From contig JAMKCH010022335.1 of assembly GCA_023653785.1 (NCBI GenBank), forward strand, positions 1-64,000: a DNA stretch of 64,000 bases, read 5' to 3'. Position 1 is the stretch's first letter; every line of letters starts with the position of its first letter. The notes beneath the pieces are model-generated. The model made no database searches. It was not told where the DNA came from and worked only from the letters and a program-made list of their open reading frames with translations. Both the position numbers and the translations under genes were made by a program. Shown piece after piece: positions 36,570 through 48,250 of this stretch. Source of the stretch: Ophioderma brevispina (lineage: Eukaryota; Echinodermata; Ophiuroidea; Amphilepidida; Ophiodermatidae).

Positions 36570-38600
36570 GAGTGGCTTACCATTTCAGGTCCTGCCCTCC
36601 GGCTTGTCGACCGCTCCACGGACTTTCACAAGGGGTCGTAACGGTGGTAGCGGAGTTCATCTTCGTCGACTTAGACGACTGGCTACTGGTGGCCCCCTCC
36701 GCGCAGAGGCTCCGGCTTTATAGAGGAGGTCCTAGACCTCATAAGTCACTCGGTTTCATGAACCTCGACAAGTCAATCCAGAGCCCCCAGTTTCTGGAGC
36801 GAGACTGGATTTTTTTCTGTTTTGGAAAGGGAGGCCCTTCCTGACAGAAGAGAAGCTCGGGGTCGTGTCGTTGCCCGAGTAATCTTGGAGAGCAGGTCGT
36901 CCCAGCCAGGCTATGGTTCGGCTTCTGGGACTTCCAGCCTCATTGGGATGGTCCCCTACTGCAGCTTACGCATGAGGTGCATCCAATCACACATGCTCAG
37001 ATACTCCGCCCCTGGTACCACCCATGTCCCTCCGGATTCCAGTCCCCTGAAGCTTGTTCCCGACCCCTCACGTTGGTGACACATCACGCATTTGTAGATG
37101 GGAGCCCCCTTCAGGAACCTAACACCCTCCGTACCGCGACGACGGATGCGTCGGTGTGATGGTCCACTTAGGGTCCCACAAATGTCGGGCCGTTGGTCGC
37201 CCATGCAAGCTCGCAATCATATCAATGTGCTCGAGCTGTGTGCAATCTTCCGGGCACTGAAGCAACTGGATCGCCCTTACCAGGGGAAAGAGATCCTGGT
37301 CCTTGCTACCAACATGAATGGAATAAGTAGGCCTACCTCAGCGGGGAGGGGGGGGGGGGGATCAAGGAACCTCAGTCTCTGCAAGGAGGTAGTCAGGCTC
37401 CCTAGAGTGTGCAAGTCAACGGGACATTTTGCCTTAATAAGAGCATCACATGTACCAGGGGAGGAGAACGTCCTAGCAGACGTCCACTCCCGGAAGGGCA
37501 CAAAATACCAGGCGCCATCGCAGGTAGGGTCTCAGGGAAATGGTCACCATCCTGCCGGTCATTTTTCAGAGGCTACGCGTCCCCACTGGGACCTATTCAC
37601 CTCCGCCGTGAATCACCGGCTTCCGGCGTATTACTCACGGAGTCGAGATTCCCCAGCGCCGTGGGTCAGGATGCGATGGTGGATCAGGGCCGATGTATCC
37701 CCTCCCCCTCCCATTGCGATGATCCGAGAGTACTCGAGAAGGTAGCTCGGTCCGACAATGCCTGGTTCTGTTGATGGCCCCATGTGGCGGGCTCAGCTGT
37801 GGTCCCACGGCTTCCAGAACTGCTAGTGGGGCACTAGTGGCTGCTAGTAGCGATCCTCCAACCGACGGCGTCCGTCCCGGAGCGTACCATCCGCGCTCTC
37901 AACTAGATGTCTGGCGCACATTTCCGCCCAACAAATACACCAGGCGTGGCGGGAACTTCTGAAACAAGGCTGCCGCGCTCGCTGCTCAGGCAAGGGGGAA
38001 GTCAACTAGAGAATCTTAGGATTCTCGACTCTTTGCTGGGTCGTCTATAGATGGTGCGCCAATCGAGAGATTGATCTGCTGTCTTGCGTCTGTAGGGCAG
38101 ATCGCGGATTTCCTAACGGAAATTTTCCTGAGGTTTGGGCGTCCAAACAGTTAAGTGCTAGCGTACCGCGATTGGGGCGCTCCATCGGGGCTTCAGAGAC
38201 AACACAGTAGTCTCTCAACCCAATCCTCATGAATCTCCTGAAAGGCGAGGGTTTGGTCGCCCCCGTTCGTTCACTCGTTCCGGAGTGGAATCTGCCGCTA
38301 GTGACTCAGTTCGTAGAGGAATTCGAACCACTGGAAAGGGGCCCACAGTCTAAGTATCAGACGATGTCTTTCACACCGGCACAGTGTTTTCTCCCGGACC
38401 TGGCTTGGCTGCGGGATGGTCGAAGAAACCCGGCTTGCCCGGTCAGGGCATTAAAATGGTACCTCAAGCAACTTGAAGGGCTCCGGAAAACATAACAGCT
38501 CTTCATCTAAACGCCCCCAACCCATATGGTCCTGTAGCGAAGGACACAGCCGCGGGGTTGCCTCAACCATCCGTAGCGCACCGAAAACATCACAATCAAT
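36570..38600 (+). pseudogene. DIRS retrotransposon relic: RT, RNase H, tyrosine recombinase
   Basis: The order of domains is that of a DIRS element, which replaces the integrase of LTR elements with a tyrosine recombinase. The RT end shows YHFR, then DLDDWLLVAPSA at 36668-36703 (normally YLDDW), then NLDKS. The RNase H region has TTDAS at 37139-37153, HINVLEL from 37218, and RASHVPGEENVLAD around 37441-37485, followed by HWDLFTSAVNHRLP (about 37578-37620). The longest open part is 37098-37745 (215 codons). The recombinase is partly visible as QIADFLTEIF (about 38096-38125), then MNLLKGEGLV from 38229, PEWNLPLV, and CPVRALKWYLKQ to 38475. Frame changes and stops occur throughout, and a G-run at 37346-37360 sits in RNase H. 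The region is much richer in G+C than its surroundings. Terminal repeats were not found. Confidence 0.88.
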
Positions 38601-38689
38601 TGGTCGGCTCTCGGGTTAGGTTAAAGCTACAAAAAATGCTTTTGGGTTGCCCCGTCTGTACAAACTGCAATATTTGTGTTTTTATGGCA

Positions 38690-39082
38690 CAAATGGCCAG
38701 CCATCTGGGATTGTTCTAATTGGCTAGGGTGACAATTTTACATCCATCTTATTTATATAGTTATACCTATTAGAGGTATATAATCAGATGAGAAAAATGA
38801 TTAAAAACGTTGTATTTTGGGTTGATCTCTCTTTCGGGTTTTTTTTGCGTTAAAAATGGCGGCCATCTTGGTTTCTCAAATAATCAAGCGTGCCTTCCAA
38901 GATACATGTTTAATGTACATTTCCTACCTCAAACATGAATGATATTAAAAATAAACAATACCAAGCATTTTGGGGTGTCCTTGGTCCATGGAAACTGTAA
39001 TTTGTGGGGTTTTACAGTGAAATGGCGGCCATCTTGGATTTCTTCAAATGCCCAAGGGTAGGGCAATTTTACAACCCACCTG
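38690..39082 (+). repeat. GCCATCTTGG repeat, two tandem-like units
   Basis: Units around 38690-38755, 38858-38880 and 39013-39082 share GGCGGCCATCTTGGATTTCT, a CCCAAGGG/TAGGG segment, GCAATTTTACA and CCCACC. Further copies are at 34983-35050 (inverted) and 42585-42650. This is a dispersed family whose core recurs roughly every 150-320 bases here. Confidence 0.65.
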
Positions 39083-39328
39083 GATTCCTTATATTAACCT
39101 TTCAAAGAGATAAATAGCTTGAGAAAAAAAAAAATTTATCAAGTGTTTTCATCTACTCTTCCTCCGCTGATGGACTATAAGTACGTTTGGCTTTCTTTGA
39201 AAATCATAGAACTTGTCATTCTTTTAAGGCCTAGGCCCTGTAGATTCCAGCCTAGGCAGATATTGCTAGATAATATTAAATGTGGGGGGGGGGGACTTTT
39301 TCCTTTTTTTAATGTTTTCTTATTTTAT

Positions 39329-39478
39329 TAAAATATTAACTGACTATGGGTGTGATGGTAAAAATATGATCACTCGGTGAAAGGATGGATTGTTCCATTT
39401 CACTAGCCGGTACGTTGAACTGAACATCATCTTCACCTCGTGATCATATTTTACCATCACACTAATAGGCAGTTAATA
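39329..39478. mobile_element. Small hairpin MITE
   Basis: ATATTAACTGACTATGGGTG, GATGGTAAAA and TATGATCAC on the left are mirrored by GTGATCATATTTTACCATCA and CTAATAGGCAGTTAATAT on the right. Arms of about 45-50 bases enclose about 50 bases. The element is compact and well conserved. Confidence 0.8.
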
Positions 39479-39489
39479 TTTGTATACTA

Positions 39490-39955
39490 TCTAGAATGTT
39501 AAGTTTAAGAGTTAAGACTAAAAACAGCAAAAATCAATAAAAAAGGGACAATGTCAGTTGTACAGGGGTCAAATTTTTAAGTTGCCCTCCGATTTGGATA
39601 GAAAATGGTGCAAGTTTTGGTAGAGCTCATAGGATCAAAATAAGGAATATTTTTTGAGTGTCTCACTGCTTGCTTAAGAAAGGGTAGAGGAACCAAGGTC
39701 AAGCCCCAACGAATGCAATGGACGTTGACCTTCAGTGCCCCCTAACATCGGGAACTAAGTATTGTCGACAGTCCAAAACTCTTCCTATTTTAACTCCTAT
39801 AACTCCCATCAATCATTTGCACCATGTTTATCTAAATCGGAGCAACTTTATTACAACTGAAATTGACCCCTGTACAACTGTCAATTGTCCCTTTTATTAG
39901 ATTGTGCTGTTTTTAGCCTATAACTCTTAAACTTACGTTGTAGATAGTACAAACC
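39490..39955. mobile_element. Foldback element with GACAGTTGTACAGGGGTCAA arms
   Basis: Left arm blocks TAAGTTTAAGAGTTA, CTAAAAACAGCA, AAAAGGGACAAT and GTTGTACAGGGGTCAA (39497-39572) are matched by their reverse complements at 39864-39936. The arms continue inward through CCGATTTGGATA near 39590 and TATCTAAATCGG near 39829. The spacer is unrelated. The GGGTCAA...TTTGACCC theme also appears in flanking sequence to 40035. Confidence 0.75.
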
Positions 39956-40065
39956 ATACCTTCCCTGTCCTTGTGTTAGACCAATAATATGGTAATACTT
40001 TTAAATATGATTGGATCATTTAAGAATTTGACCCTGTACAACTTTGTCTTTCCCCCCCTCCTTAG

Positions 40066-40170
40066 GCACCACTTGCGCACTTAGACCACGTTTCAGGGGT
40101 CCTGGTCAGTCTTTCAACCATTTAAAATCACTCAACAAACCGTTTTGTACTTAGATGTGTTACAAACAAC
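40066..40170. repeat. Dispersed repeat, copy 2 (partner 3569-3700)
   Basis: Collinear with the copy after 3569, through CACGTTTCAGGGGTCCTG and TTGTACTTAGATGTGTTACA. A downstream shared block, TGCTAGCTCCAGGGT, appears at about 40717, about 500 bases further away than in copy 1. Confidence 0.55.
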
Positions 40171-43100
40171 AGGTTCTATATAAAGAGAGGTAAGCGTTAC
40201 GACGGGTCCATCTTTAGAAATTCATCGTCTAGCATGTTTTTGCCGACCACAAGAAAAACCATAGAGGCCCAACATGAAGCAATGGCTGCCTCCGCTTCTT
40301 CCACAACTTGGGTGCCGTTTGAATATACAACTAATCGGTAGTGTACACATTGAGATGTGTTAGAGGTGCCAGGTTTACTAATAGTGCACCTGTATCATTG
40401 GTGCTCAGATACTCTTTTTTCTCCCATAATGCAATGCGCGCTTAGGTGAAGAGATGTATTCATTGAGGCGGTTTATTGAAATCAAGACGACGGAACGTTT
40501 CATTTCATTCGTTTTGGCCATGGGTAGGAACAAATTTAAGACCCAAACACCCACATCCACACTGATATTTGCCGGATTGTTGGTAGCGAATTGACATTAT
40601 TTGTGTATCCACGCAACCCAAACTAATATTATATCCAGTGCAATATTCCAAAATGTCAGCGCCCAGCACGACGACTGGGTTTTGAATGGGCTTCACCCCA
40701 TTGGTTACAATGTCTGCTAGCTCCAGGGTTAAGATAATTACGTGTTATCTGCAAGTATGCGGCTACCAGGCAAAGGAGATAAAGACCCACAACACACTAG
40801 CTTCAGCTTCAAGACCCTATCACGTTGCTGCCGCCTTTAGTTATTAAATCCTGCCACAATCCAATTAACCGGCTTAAGGTACTGATGCGATAATACACCC
40901 TCACAGCAGGAGAGCAGCCAAGCCATCCATCAGCACGTTTGAGAATTTTTGCCCAAAATCTTGGTCCAGGACCGATATTTTTTAAGGATAACCAATCCCA
41001 TTATAAACCACAACTATGTGTTTTACTTGCCACCGATTTTATAATTGATTCTGATTCTCTCCTCTAAAAGTATTGGACTGATTAAAAATCCATAAAGTTC
41101 ACAGAGACTCGAACCTTCAACGTTTCTACCTAACCCACCATAGAGTACTGCCAAGCTATTAATTGGGCCATGAAGACGAGGTTAGAACGAATTTGGGGTT
41201 TATCCTGTATTGAAATGCGTGGGTACACGATTTGGCATTCCTCTCCTACATCATGTAAACCCGACCTGCAGAAAGGCTTGTTTCGTGGTATACTTGAATC
41301 AATATATTTTTACGCTAAGCTCATATGCACTACTGCTTACTACAACTAGAGATAACAATCGATCGACCATGAACGTTGCCCGGTGGACTACGAGGACGTG
41401 ACTACTATGACCTAGTCCTATGGACCAATGCAAAACAAATAACTTACAAGATCTAAAACATCCTGCAAAGGATGAAAACCATACTACATTATTGTTTTCA
41501 CTTGACGGCTATCAGAAGGGTGATGCATATCATATGCCATTTTGAATAGTTAGCGTATACAAATTATCTTGCCAAACATTTTTGGAAGCTATTGAAATAG
41601 CACCTTTTCAACTAAGAACCTGACAGAGAAACCTTCGTAACACATAAACATCTCGTGCTACTACGGAATTCCCTGTGAAACAAATCTAGATAAAAATACA
41701 CACTCTCATTATCATCCACATTTCTAATATTTTAAAAGTTCGAAGTGTCGGTTTTAACAAATATGTAGGTGCTAGTTCGGGAGACGATAACTGATCATTG
41801 TAAATTAACTTTCCGATCAATAAAATGGTATTTAAATTCAAAGGCAACGGACTTGGAATGTGATAGATTTTTTACAGGCTGGTTTTAACAGCTGCTAATT
41901 TAACATAACTCGTATACCAAGACCTTGTTCAGGAGCTCTGTCATACCATTTTAAAGTCAAGAAAACTCCAATTTTGATAAAAAAACTTTATGGAAAGTAA
42001 AATTGTTACTGAAGATGGAATTTCATCCCCAAATATGATTACAGCGTAGTTTCAAGTCAAAGTGACCATTTGAAGCTAACGTTAAAACATCTTTGAATGC
42101 CGTTGTATCATTAACAAATACACACCAGTTCCCAAATCTCAATATCACAAAGACAAGATGGGGCAAATGTGTCATGATGAAGACTATTTTTAAACGCAGT
42201 AGAGTACGTAATTGTTTCAAACCTTCAACTGATCATTTTAAAGAATTTTTCAGAACGACGTTATTCAATAGCTAATAAACCGCCGCGTGATAATCTCTCA
42301 TACGTACCATATACATTAGAAAATTGCGATCAACAAGTAGATAAAATACCAATGGTTTGCTCCAACCAGACTACATTATTGTGTCGAACAACATGTCTAT
42401 TTTTACCGCAGGTATTTGCAGTTTATAGGTCATATTTTAAAATTATTGATTTGGCTCCATTTTGAATTTGAAGTAGGACTTGATGTTACACGTGTCATAC
42501 ACCTGTTCATTGGATCCTATCGTATATTACCTAGTAACTCCATAGGTGTTTCATATATAGGGTTGAATAGATATTATCATTTATGCGACGCCATCTTGGA
42601 TTTCTCAAAACGGCCCAGGATGCCCAGGTTGCACCCGGCAGATCTTATTCCAACACACACACCCTAACCTATCATTTTCAGCACACAAATTTGTGTATAT
42701 AACCAACTGTACGGTCACATGAACATTTCTCTCTTACTAAGTACATGGATAGGGCAACAACTTTTATACTAGATTCAATCACCAAAGACAACGAGTTAGA
42801 ATTTGTATTCTTTAATTATTAACGATTTGGATCCAATGTGCAACAGAATTGGCCTTAGGAAAATATTGTCTTCTAATGCGCCCCTTTGTTGCTCTTTCAA
42901 TACCTACACATAAATGAGAGCGAGGCCAGACAAGCTGTGGAATGTAGCCTGGTGTCACCTGTGTTGTTTCAACAATTAAATTCCGCGTCATTCTTCCCAA
43001 ACAAGTTTTATCAGTAAAATTGGGTCACCTTATAAAGAAACACCTATATCGGCGCCATTTTAACATTGTATCCGTTAATGTTTGACATAACTACACTCCC

Positions 43101-43470
43101 ACAAATATCCTGCAATTAGGCTTCAAGCTCTCAACATATGTCTCCATCCACACCTCCAATTCCACCATTTATACAAACACCTAACTCTTCAATATAGCCT
43201 CTCCATTCGCACTACGGCACCACTGCATTAATTACCATCCTATAGCAACTCTTTGAGAGAGCATGCCATCACATATGGCCCTTATCATACCCGAGGTATA
43301 ATAGCATAAGCTTAGGGTTTGGTTAGGGGGTGGAACTGTTGATTAAACAAACATACCTAACATTGCTATTTTTAAAGTTATTTTTCAGTCCTGTCCTTAC
43401 GAGCCGAGTCCACAGCTGAATACTTATTCATGTTGTCCATTCCCGGATAGCCATTTACAACGTGATCGTA
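40171..43470. other. No gene recognised
   Basis: A minus-strand frame at 40505-40696 contains NPVVVLGADILEY, faintly like a retroelement protease or domain border, but too short to call. A GCCATCTTGGATTTCT repeat copy lies at 42585-42650. Reverse complement of 41080-41180 contains GGTTCGAGTCTCTG, a tRNA T-arm-like string without a foldable tRNA. The rest is unassigned. Confidence 0.4.
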
Positions 43471-43873
43471 ATAAGAACAAAATAGGTTAGTAACTACCGG
43501 TGACACAGTAAATTGTTATGTTGTTTGTATATTTATTAGTAACGTCTGAAAAGGTCTGAAACTTATTATACAATAGCGTTACTTCTGAGCGAACTTTGGT
43601 ATATTGTTTGTGTGCGATTCGAAGTTCATAGATGTTTATACGCTGTCTTCTAAATCGGGTTTTTCAATAGTGTTGCAAAGAAATTGCCCGCAAAAAATGT
43701 GCCTGTGCCCTGTATCGGCACAAATCCGTACTGTTTGTCGGAAGAAAATCAAATTGTCACCTTTATTCGGATAAAGATTTAGCTTGAAACTTAACAATTT
43801 GTTGTTTCAATTATTACTTCGCCTGTTATGCCTTGGTAATTATAAGTCCATACCGTTATGTTATTTTTAATAT
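43471..43873 (+). repeat. Dispersed repeat H, copy B
   Basis: Partner of 13715-14106, same orientation; see that entry for shared blocks. Copy B has a longer segment after GCGTTACTTCTG and several one-base length changes. Confidence 0.75.
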
Positions 43874-44495
43874 TACGTGGTGTACATCTATAGGCACTTG
43901 TCTTGTAATCTTGTAATCGTGTAATCTAAGGTCTTCGCCGTTAGATTCCCATTTTAGGAACTTCTAACCTGAAACTCAGAATAGCGGCTTCCATTCATAT
44001 ATCCCTAACGTCCCTTAACTGCATTCAAGTGCACTTTTGAAAATATAACGGAGCGGACCCCTGCCTTAAGTTAGGAGGAAATTTTCCCCTAGATCTAACA
44101 AGAAAAATAAGCTAACTCACTTTTTTGCGGTGATCGTCAGATTTTCCTCTAGGGACGTAAGGGATATACAATGTCTATACTTTGAGATTTTGGCATTAAG
44201 CGCTTCCATGTAAAAGATGTCCAACCACGAATAAATGTTGCTATATGCTCCTGTTAATGGGTTGCGCACTCTATAACCATCTCTTAGTACAGTCAAAATC
44301 TATAATGTATTTGGCTTCTTTGTGACACCATGGAATGTAAATTCTTGCAATCCATGGAGTCAGTAACGAAACTAAATTAGCACCTTCTAGATATCTGATG
44401 ATTGCCTTCTGGCATGAAACTCAAAAGTAACGACTTTTAATTCCTGCTCAAAGGTATACGCTTTGCCTTTTTGGCATTGAGCACTCTCATTCAAA
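43874..44495. other. No gene recognised
   Basis: Unassigned sequence leading into a minisatellite. Just before it, TTTTGGCATTGAGC at about 44469 echoes TTTTGGCATTAAGC at about 44188, so a diverged local duplication of about 280 bases is possible. Confidence 0.4.
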
Positions 44496-44645
44496 AGATA
44501 TAAATAAATATATATAGATATAAATAAATATATATAGATATAAATAAATATATATAGATATAAATAAATATATATAGATATAAATATATAGATATAAATA
44601 AATATATATAGATATAAATATATAGATATAAATAAATATATATAA
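44496..44645. repeat. 20-bp minisatellite AGATATAAATAAATATATAT
   Basis: Four near-perfect 20-base units are followed by a mixture of 14-base (AGATATAAATATAT) and 20-base units. The length variants differ by a six-base deletion. Apparent long Tyr/Ile open frames on the minus strand are products of this repeat and not genes. Confidence 0.95.
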
Positions 44646-45789
44646 TTCTGCGACGACATTAAGACTTAAGAGTGTTACAAAAGATTGGTGGTAAAATGTG
44701 GTAGCTAGATGACGTTCGCACTCCATCTCGCTACGACATTTGACCACTGTGCAGTTCGACTGGCGGTCTAAAATATAAAATGGCTTCATCAGAGATAATG
44801 ATGCATTTTGCAACTGAAGACAGTAAAATTACTACCTTCACTTGTTCACTAGAATTCCGTTAAGTTCTAGATGTTATTCTATCCACTCTAACATGTTTCT
44901 AAAGATGATTTAAATAAACACCCTTCAGACTCAATTAGTCGTTGGATCAAGATGAAAAGTTGTATTGAACCTGACAATCTTTTGCAGGGTGGGGGGGGTG
45001 TGTAGCAAAACATCTTCATCTGTACATGCAGATGTCAATACTAATTTGCTGAGTGAGAGGTAGTTATCACATTAATTTGTGAACCAATTAAAGAGTAAGA
45101 AATGTGGTGGATGTTCAGAGTTGCCTGATAGGTATAGCCAAAGGGATTAAGGTGTCCCATGAACGCCGCCGTCAATCGTATCTTGCAGCGCTTGAAGGTA
45201 CATGTTGCAGGTCAATCGAAAAAAAAATAACCTTCAGTAGTCAGATACTCGAAACGTATTTTCACTGCCTGTTCAAAAACTCGAAATTAATTTAAAATAA
45301 CCAACAAACGCTTTGACTGGTAATGAACCTGTAACCTTTTGCGTCAACGGTAACACCAGTGGCACAAGTTATGGACTAATTAAGGATTTTGTACGACCAA
45401 AACCTATCACACTTTCTGAGAACTTACAAGTGATTCGGATATCGTCAAATAAATACTGACCCACGTTTCTGAACTCACGTTAAGTGACAGCACTATTTGC
45501 GATATCAAAAGATCGTATGCCAAAAAATGTTACTTTCAGAATCGAGTTTTTATTAGTGTGATGTTATATAATACACATAATCATTTAGGCAGCACTTCAG
45601 TGCTTCTAAATACATTTGTATGTGCATATCCTCTGGGTATGACGTTAAACTGCATCCAGGTGGAGATGAAAGGTCGTGTGTAGGATTCCGTAGGAATCCA
45701 AGTCCCAGCCAACGTCTATAAAACGCGCCTGTGACTGGCGGGCGATCAGCGCCATGAAACCGAGCGGGTCCCTGGGTTATATAGGGGGC
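44646..45789. other. No gene recognised
   Basis: Contains a G-run (44990-44998). The reverse complement of 45300-45400 has a weak tRNA-like string (GGTTACAGGTTCATTACC) that might be a SINE relic. The block ATGACGTTAAACTGCATCCA near 45640 resembles non-LTR or LTR untranslated sequence, but I cannot place it. Confidence 0.35.
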
Positions 45790-46071
45790 GGACAATTGCT
45801 TGCCTTGGGCGCCTGGCCTTGTTGAGAAGGTTTTGGAATGACCAAAAGCTCGGGCTCACAGCATAACCTGTAGTGGGTGGGTCCGGTAAGAACATCTGGA
45901 CTACAAAACTCTGCCACAACCAATTACCATGACCCATACAACTAATGAGGCCTCGAAAACTGTTACGGCGTCCCCCGCAGAAAGTGACGCACAGGGACCT
46001 CGCCTGACCTCGATATCAGCAATGGACAAGAGCTACCGGGGGCAAGACGAAATCGGCTAAAGAAGCTAGTC
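45790..46071 (+). mobile_element. Probable 5' leader of the RTE-like element
   Basis: GC-richer than its surroundings and directly upstream of the endonuclease start in the same orientation, with no reading frame of its own. The extent is inferred from composition only. Confidence 0.35.
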
Positions 46072-46660
46072 CAATTGGGAGTCGCTATAAATGTTGGTAC
46101 AATGAGTGGAAAGGGAAGAGAGGTGGCTGACCTGATAAAGAGGAGGAATGTTCCGGTGTGAAGGTTGGTGTGTTTGTACTTTGCGTCAAAGAGACCATAA
46201 GGTAGGAGCTGGATGTAATTTGCTATACAGTGGAGAAAACAAACAGAGAAGAAATGGCGTGGGAATTGTTCTGTCGAAGGACTGGAAAGACTACCTTGTT
46301 AGTGTAAATAGAGGACTGACAGAGTGGTTAGTGTCAAGCTGGCCCTCGCAGAGATGATAAACATCATTCGTGCTTATGCTTCTCAAGTCGGATGCGATGA
46401 GGTGGACAAAGTAAACCTGGATGGAAGAACTTAGCAGCCACCTGAGAAGAGAGAGTGATTGTGGGTAGAGGTTTGAATGGACAATTGGTACAGGCAAGGG
46501 GGAGTAGTAGGAGTGAGAAATGAGGAGAGGGAGAGAATAGTTGATTTTACTATGTCTTTTGATATGGCAAATGATAGTTAACACCTTCTTCCAGAAATAC
46601 AGGAACTAGTTTGTGACCTATAGGAGTGGATGGAGAAAGTCCCATTAGACTTCATGCTGT
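46072..46660 (+). pseudogene. RTE/craTES-type non-LTR element: endonuclease domain, 5' fragment
   Basis: The plus strand reads NVGTMSGKGREVADLIKRR from about 46090, a hallmark start of the apurinic-like endonuclease in RTE-related retroelements (WNVxTMxGKxxEVxxLxxRR). It is followed in other frames by NGVGIVLSKDW (about 46253-46285), VSVKLAL...NIIRAYASQVG (about 46330-46390), and near 46590-46655 a TFFQK then VTYRSG-like block that in the family precedes the DFILCR end of the endonuclease. The enzyme nicks target DNA to prime reverse transcription. At least three frame changes are needed to follow it. Homology ends abruptly near 46660, so the RT half is missing; I see no link to the minus-strand RT fragment downstream. 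Confidence 0.82.
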
Positions 46661-47289
46661 GATGAAGACCCCATCTTAAAGAAATTAACAATACAGTAAT
46701 TTCATTTTTTAGAAATACCACTCTGAATTTTTCAGGCATAGGCGGTAAATATATAATAACAATGAATACTAACATAGAGTTTTGGTAAAAATCAGAGTCG
46801 CAAAATTTCAGTACCATCACAATCTGCCATTTTAGAAGGCCACCCATGTTTTTAAATTCAGTTATAATGGAGTTATTAAAAAAAGTATCAACAAACATCA
46901 TCCATCGACTGCGGGTCCCGGTCACCATCCGTCTCCGTATAGCTTTCTCCCGGGCATGGGCAGTGGGGTGACATCTCTTGGAGTAAGCTCAAGATCCCTG
47001 TTGATCAGCATAGCAATGTACTGGGGATAGCTGGTGGATGACCTTTTTCGTCTCCAATGCGTAGGTTGGGAAAGCGCATACGGAGAGATGAGTCCCCCTC
47101 TGGCTTTTCGAAAGACATGACTCAGCAACAAGGGGCATGATTTAAGGCCCTTGTTCCCCCAAACAAAAGCAGTTAAGGTGGGGGCCCTTTACGTCGCGAA
47201 ATGACGCAATGTCGCACTAATAGTGCTACTAGGCGATGTCTGAGGGGGCCCTCAGAAAATATTTTAGGGGGCCCTGTAGCACTGCTGAC
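46661..47289. other. No gene recognised
   Basis: A 69-codon minus frame (46922-47131) lies in a GC-rich patch without a recognised motif. GGGGGCCCT blocks repeat at about 47165, 47245 and 47270. Confidence 0.35.
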
Positions 47290-48250
47290 ACTGCTGACTC
47301 TTAAATCCGCCATTGCTGAGCCAACGAAGTTGCCCTTGGAGGATGGTTCCAGAAAGAGACTTCTGACCTGTCATGTTGTAGACTGTTCTCATTTCAAAAC
47401 ATGGTCTTGTCTGTGAATCTTGAGCATGATCCGATAACAGTTTGTGGCAAAACTGATGTATGATTCAAGCTGTTAGTATCCATGTCTCATATCTATGAGG
47501 CAGTATAGCAGGCAAGATAATCTAGAGATATTCAGTTTTAGGTTGAGGGAATGATCTTGGATTTCCAGGTCTTCTCTAGCTTCCAAAGGCAGACCAAGCG
47601 AGGCATCCCCTTCGACGGATATCGCACTGTTTTGCTGACGTTGTTCTCCAGGCTAAACACTATTAGCATTATCACTATGGCACTTCAACTGCTCCTGGAC
47701 TTTCAATTAATTGAGTGAACTTTCAATTAAGCAACGCGATGTCATCCGCAAAATGAAGATCGTTTAATATGCGGCAGGCCTTCTAGAGGATTTCCTTGTC
47801 GGGTGGGGACAGGATCCAAAAATCAGGGCTAGAGTTCTTATGCTATATGATGAAGTCAATAAAATGAAGAAACCGGAAGGGAGATTTGTAGCCCATATCT
47901 TGTAGTTACGACAGTTCAAATTTCAAAGATGCACGTCGGTTAGAAATTCGAAGTAGAAGTATGCACTCCTCAAATTGTCGTATATGATACGAACTGCTTC
48001 CACTATTTGTGATATTGTGATAGAATTTCATAGTGGCGGAGTAAGACAAACATCATCTCACCGTATGGGGTCAGATGCTTTGCGAAAATCAAAGGAAGTT
48101 ATTGATATTTGGCTCCCTCTATAATCCCGCGAAGCATGTGAATCTGGTCAGTGAAGCTTTTGCCCTTCCTTCCTAAATCCAGCCTGAATTGAAGAAAACT
48201 GCTCGTCTATCTGCCTATGGTGTTTTGTACGTTGCGTTTGTGATTTGAAC
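47290..48250 (-). pseudogene. Non-LTR retroelement reverse transcriptase, 3' half
   Basis: On the minus strand, motifs appear in RT order from high to low coordinates. QAGFRK (48167-48184) is followed by the FTDQIH-like and ML.GIIEGA block, DFRKASDP near 48075, LRHYEIP- and IVEAVRIIYDN-like sequence (about 47980-48030), and the catalytic box HFADDIAL at 47735-47755. Downstream, YETWILTA (about 47485-47510) and an NVYNMTGQKSL-like block with a final RQL (about 47330-47390) match the C-terminal part that follows the RT in the same elements. The palm carboxylates of FADD are intact, but stops and frame changes are dense. The element is oriented opposite to the RTE endonuclease fragment at 46072 and is likely a separate insertion. 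Confidence 0.85.

Noticed and set aside
37346..37360. G-run as a G-quadruplex or regulatory feature
   Set aside because: It interrupts the RNase H reading of the DIRS relic and is more simply a slippage or sequencing error tract.
40505..40696. Possible retroelement protease (VVVLGADILEY)
   Set aside because: It lacks the D-S/T-G active-site motif and has no neighbouring gag or RT sequence.
41080..41180. Possible tRNA or tRNA-derived SINE (minus strand, GGTTCGAGTCTCTG)
   Set aside because: There is a T-arm-like string, but no acceptor or anticodon arms could be paired and no A box stood at the right distance.
44387..44813. Long Tyr/Ile-rich open frames on the minus strand
   Set aside because: They are translations of the 20-bp AT minisatellite; the repetitive protein follows the DNA repeat exactly.
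45300..45400. Possible tRNA-like SINE head (minus strand)
   Set aside because: The B-box-like string is degenerate and no second copy was found in the window.
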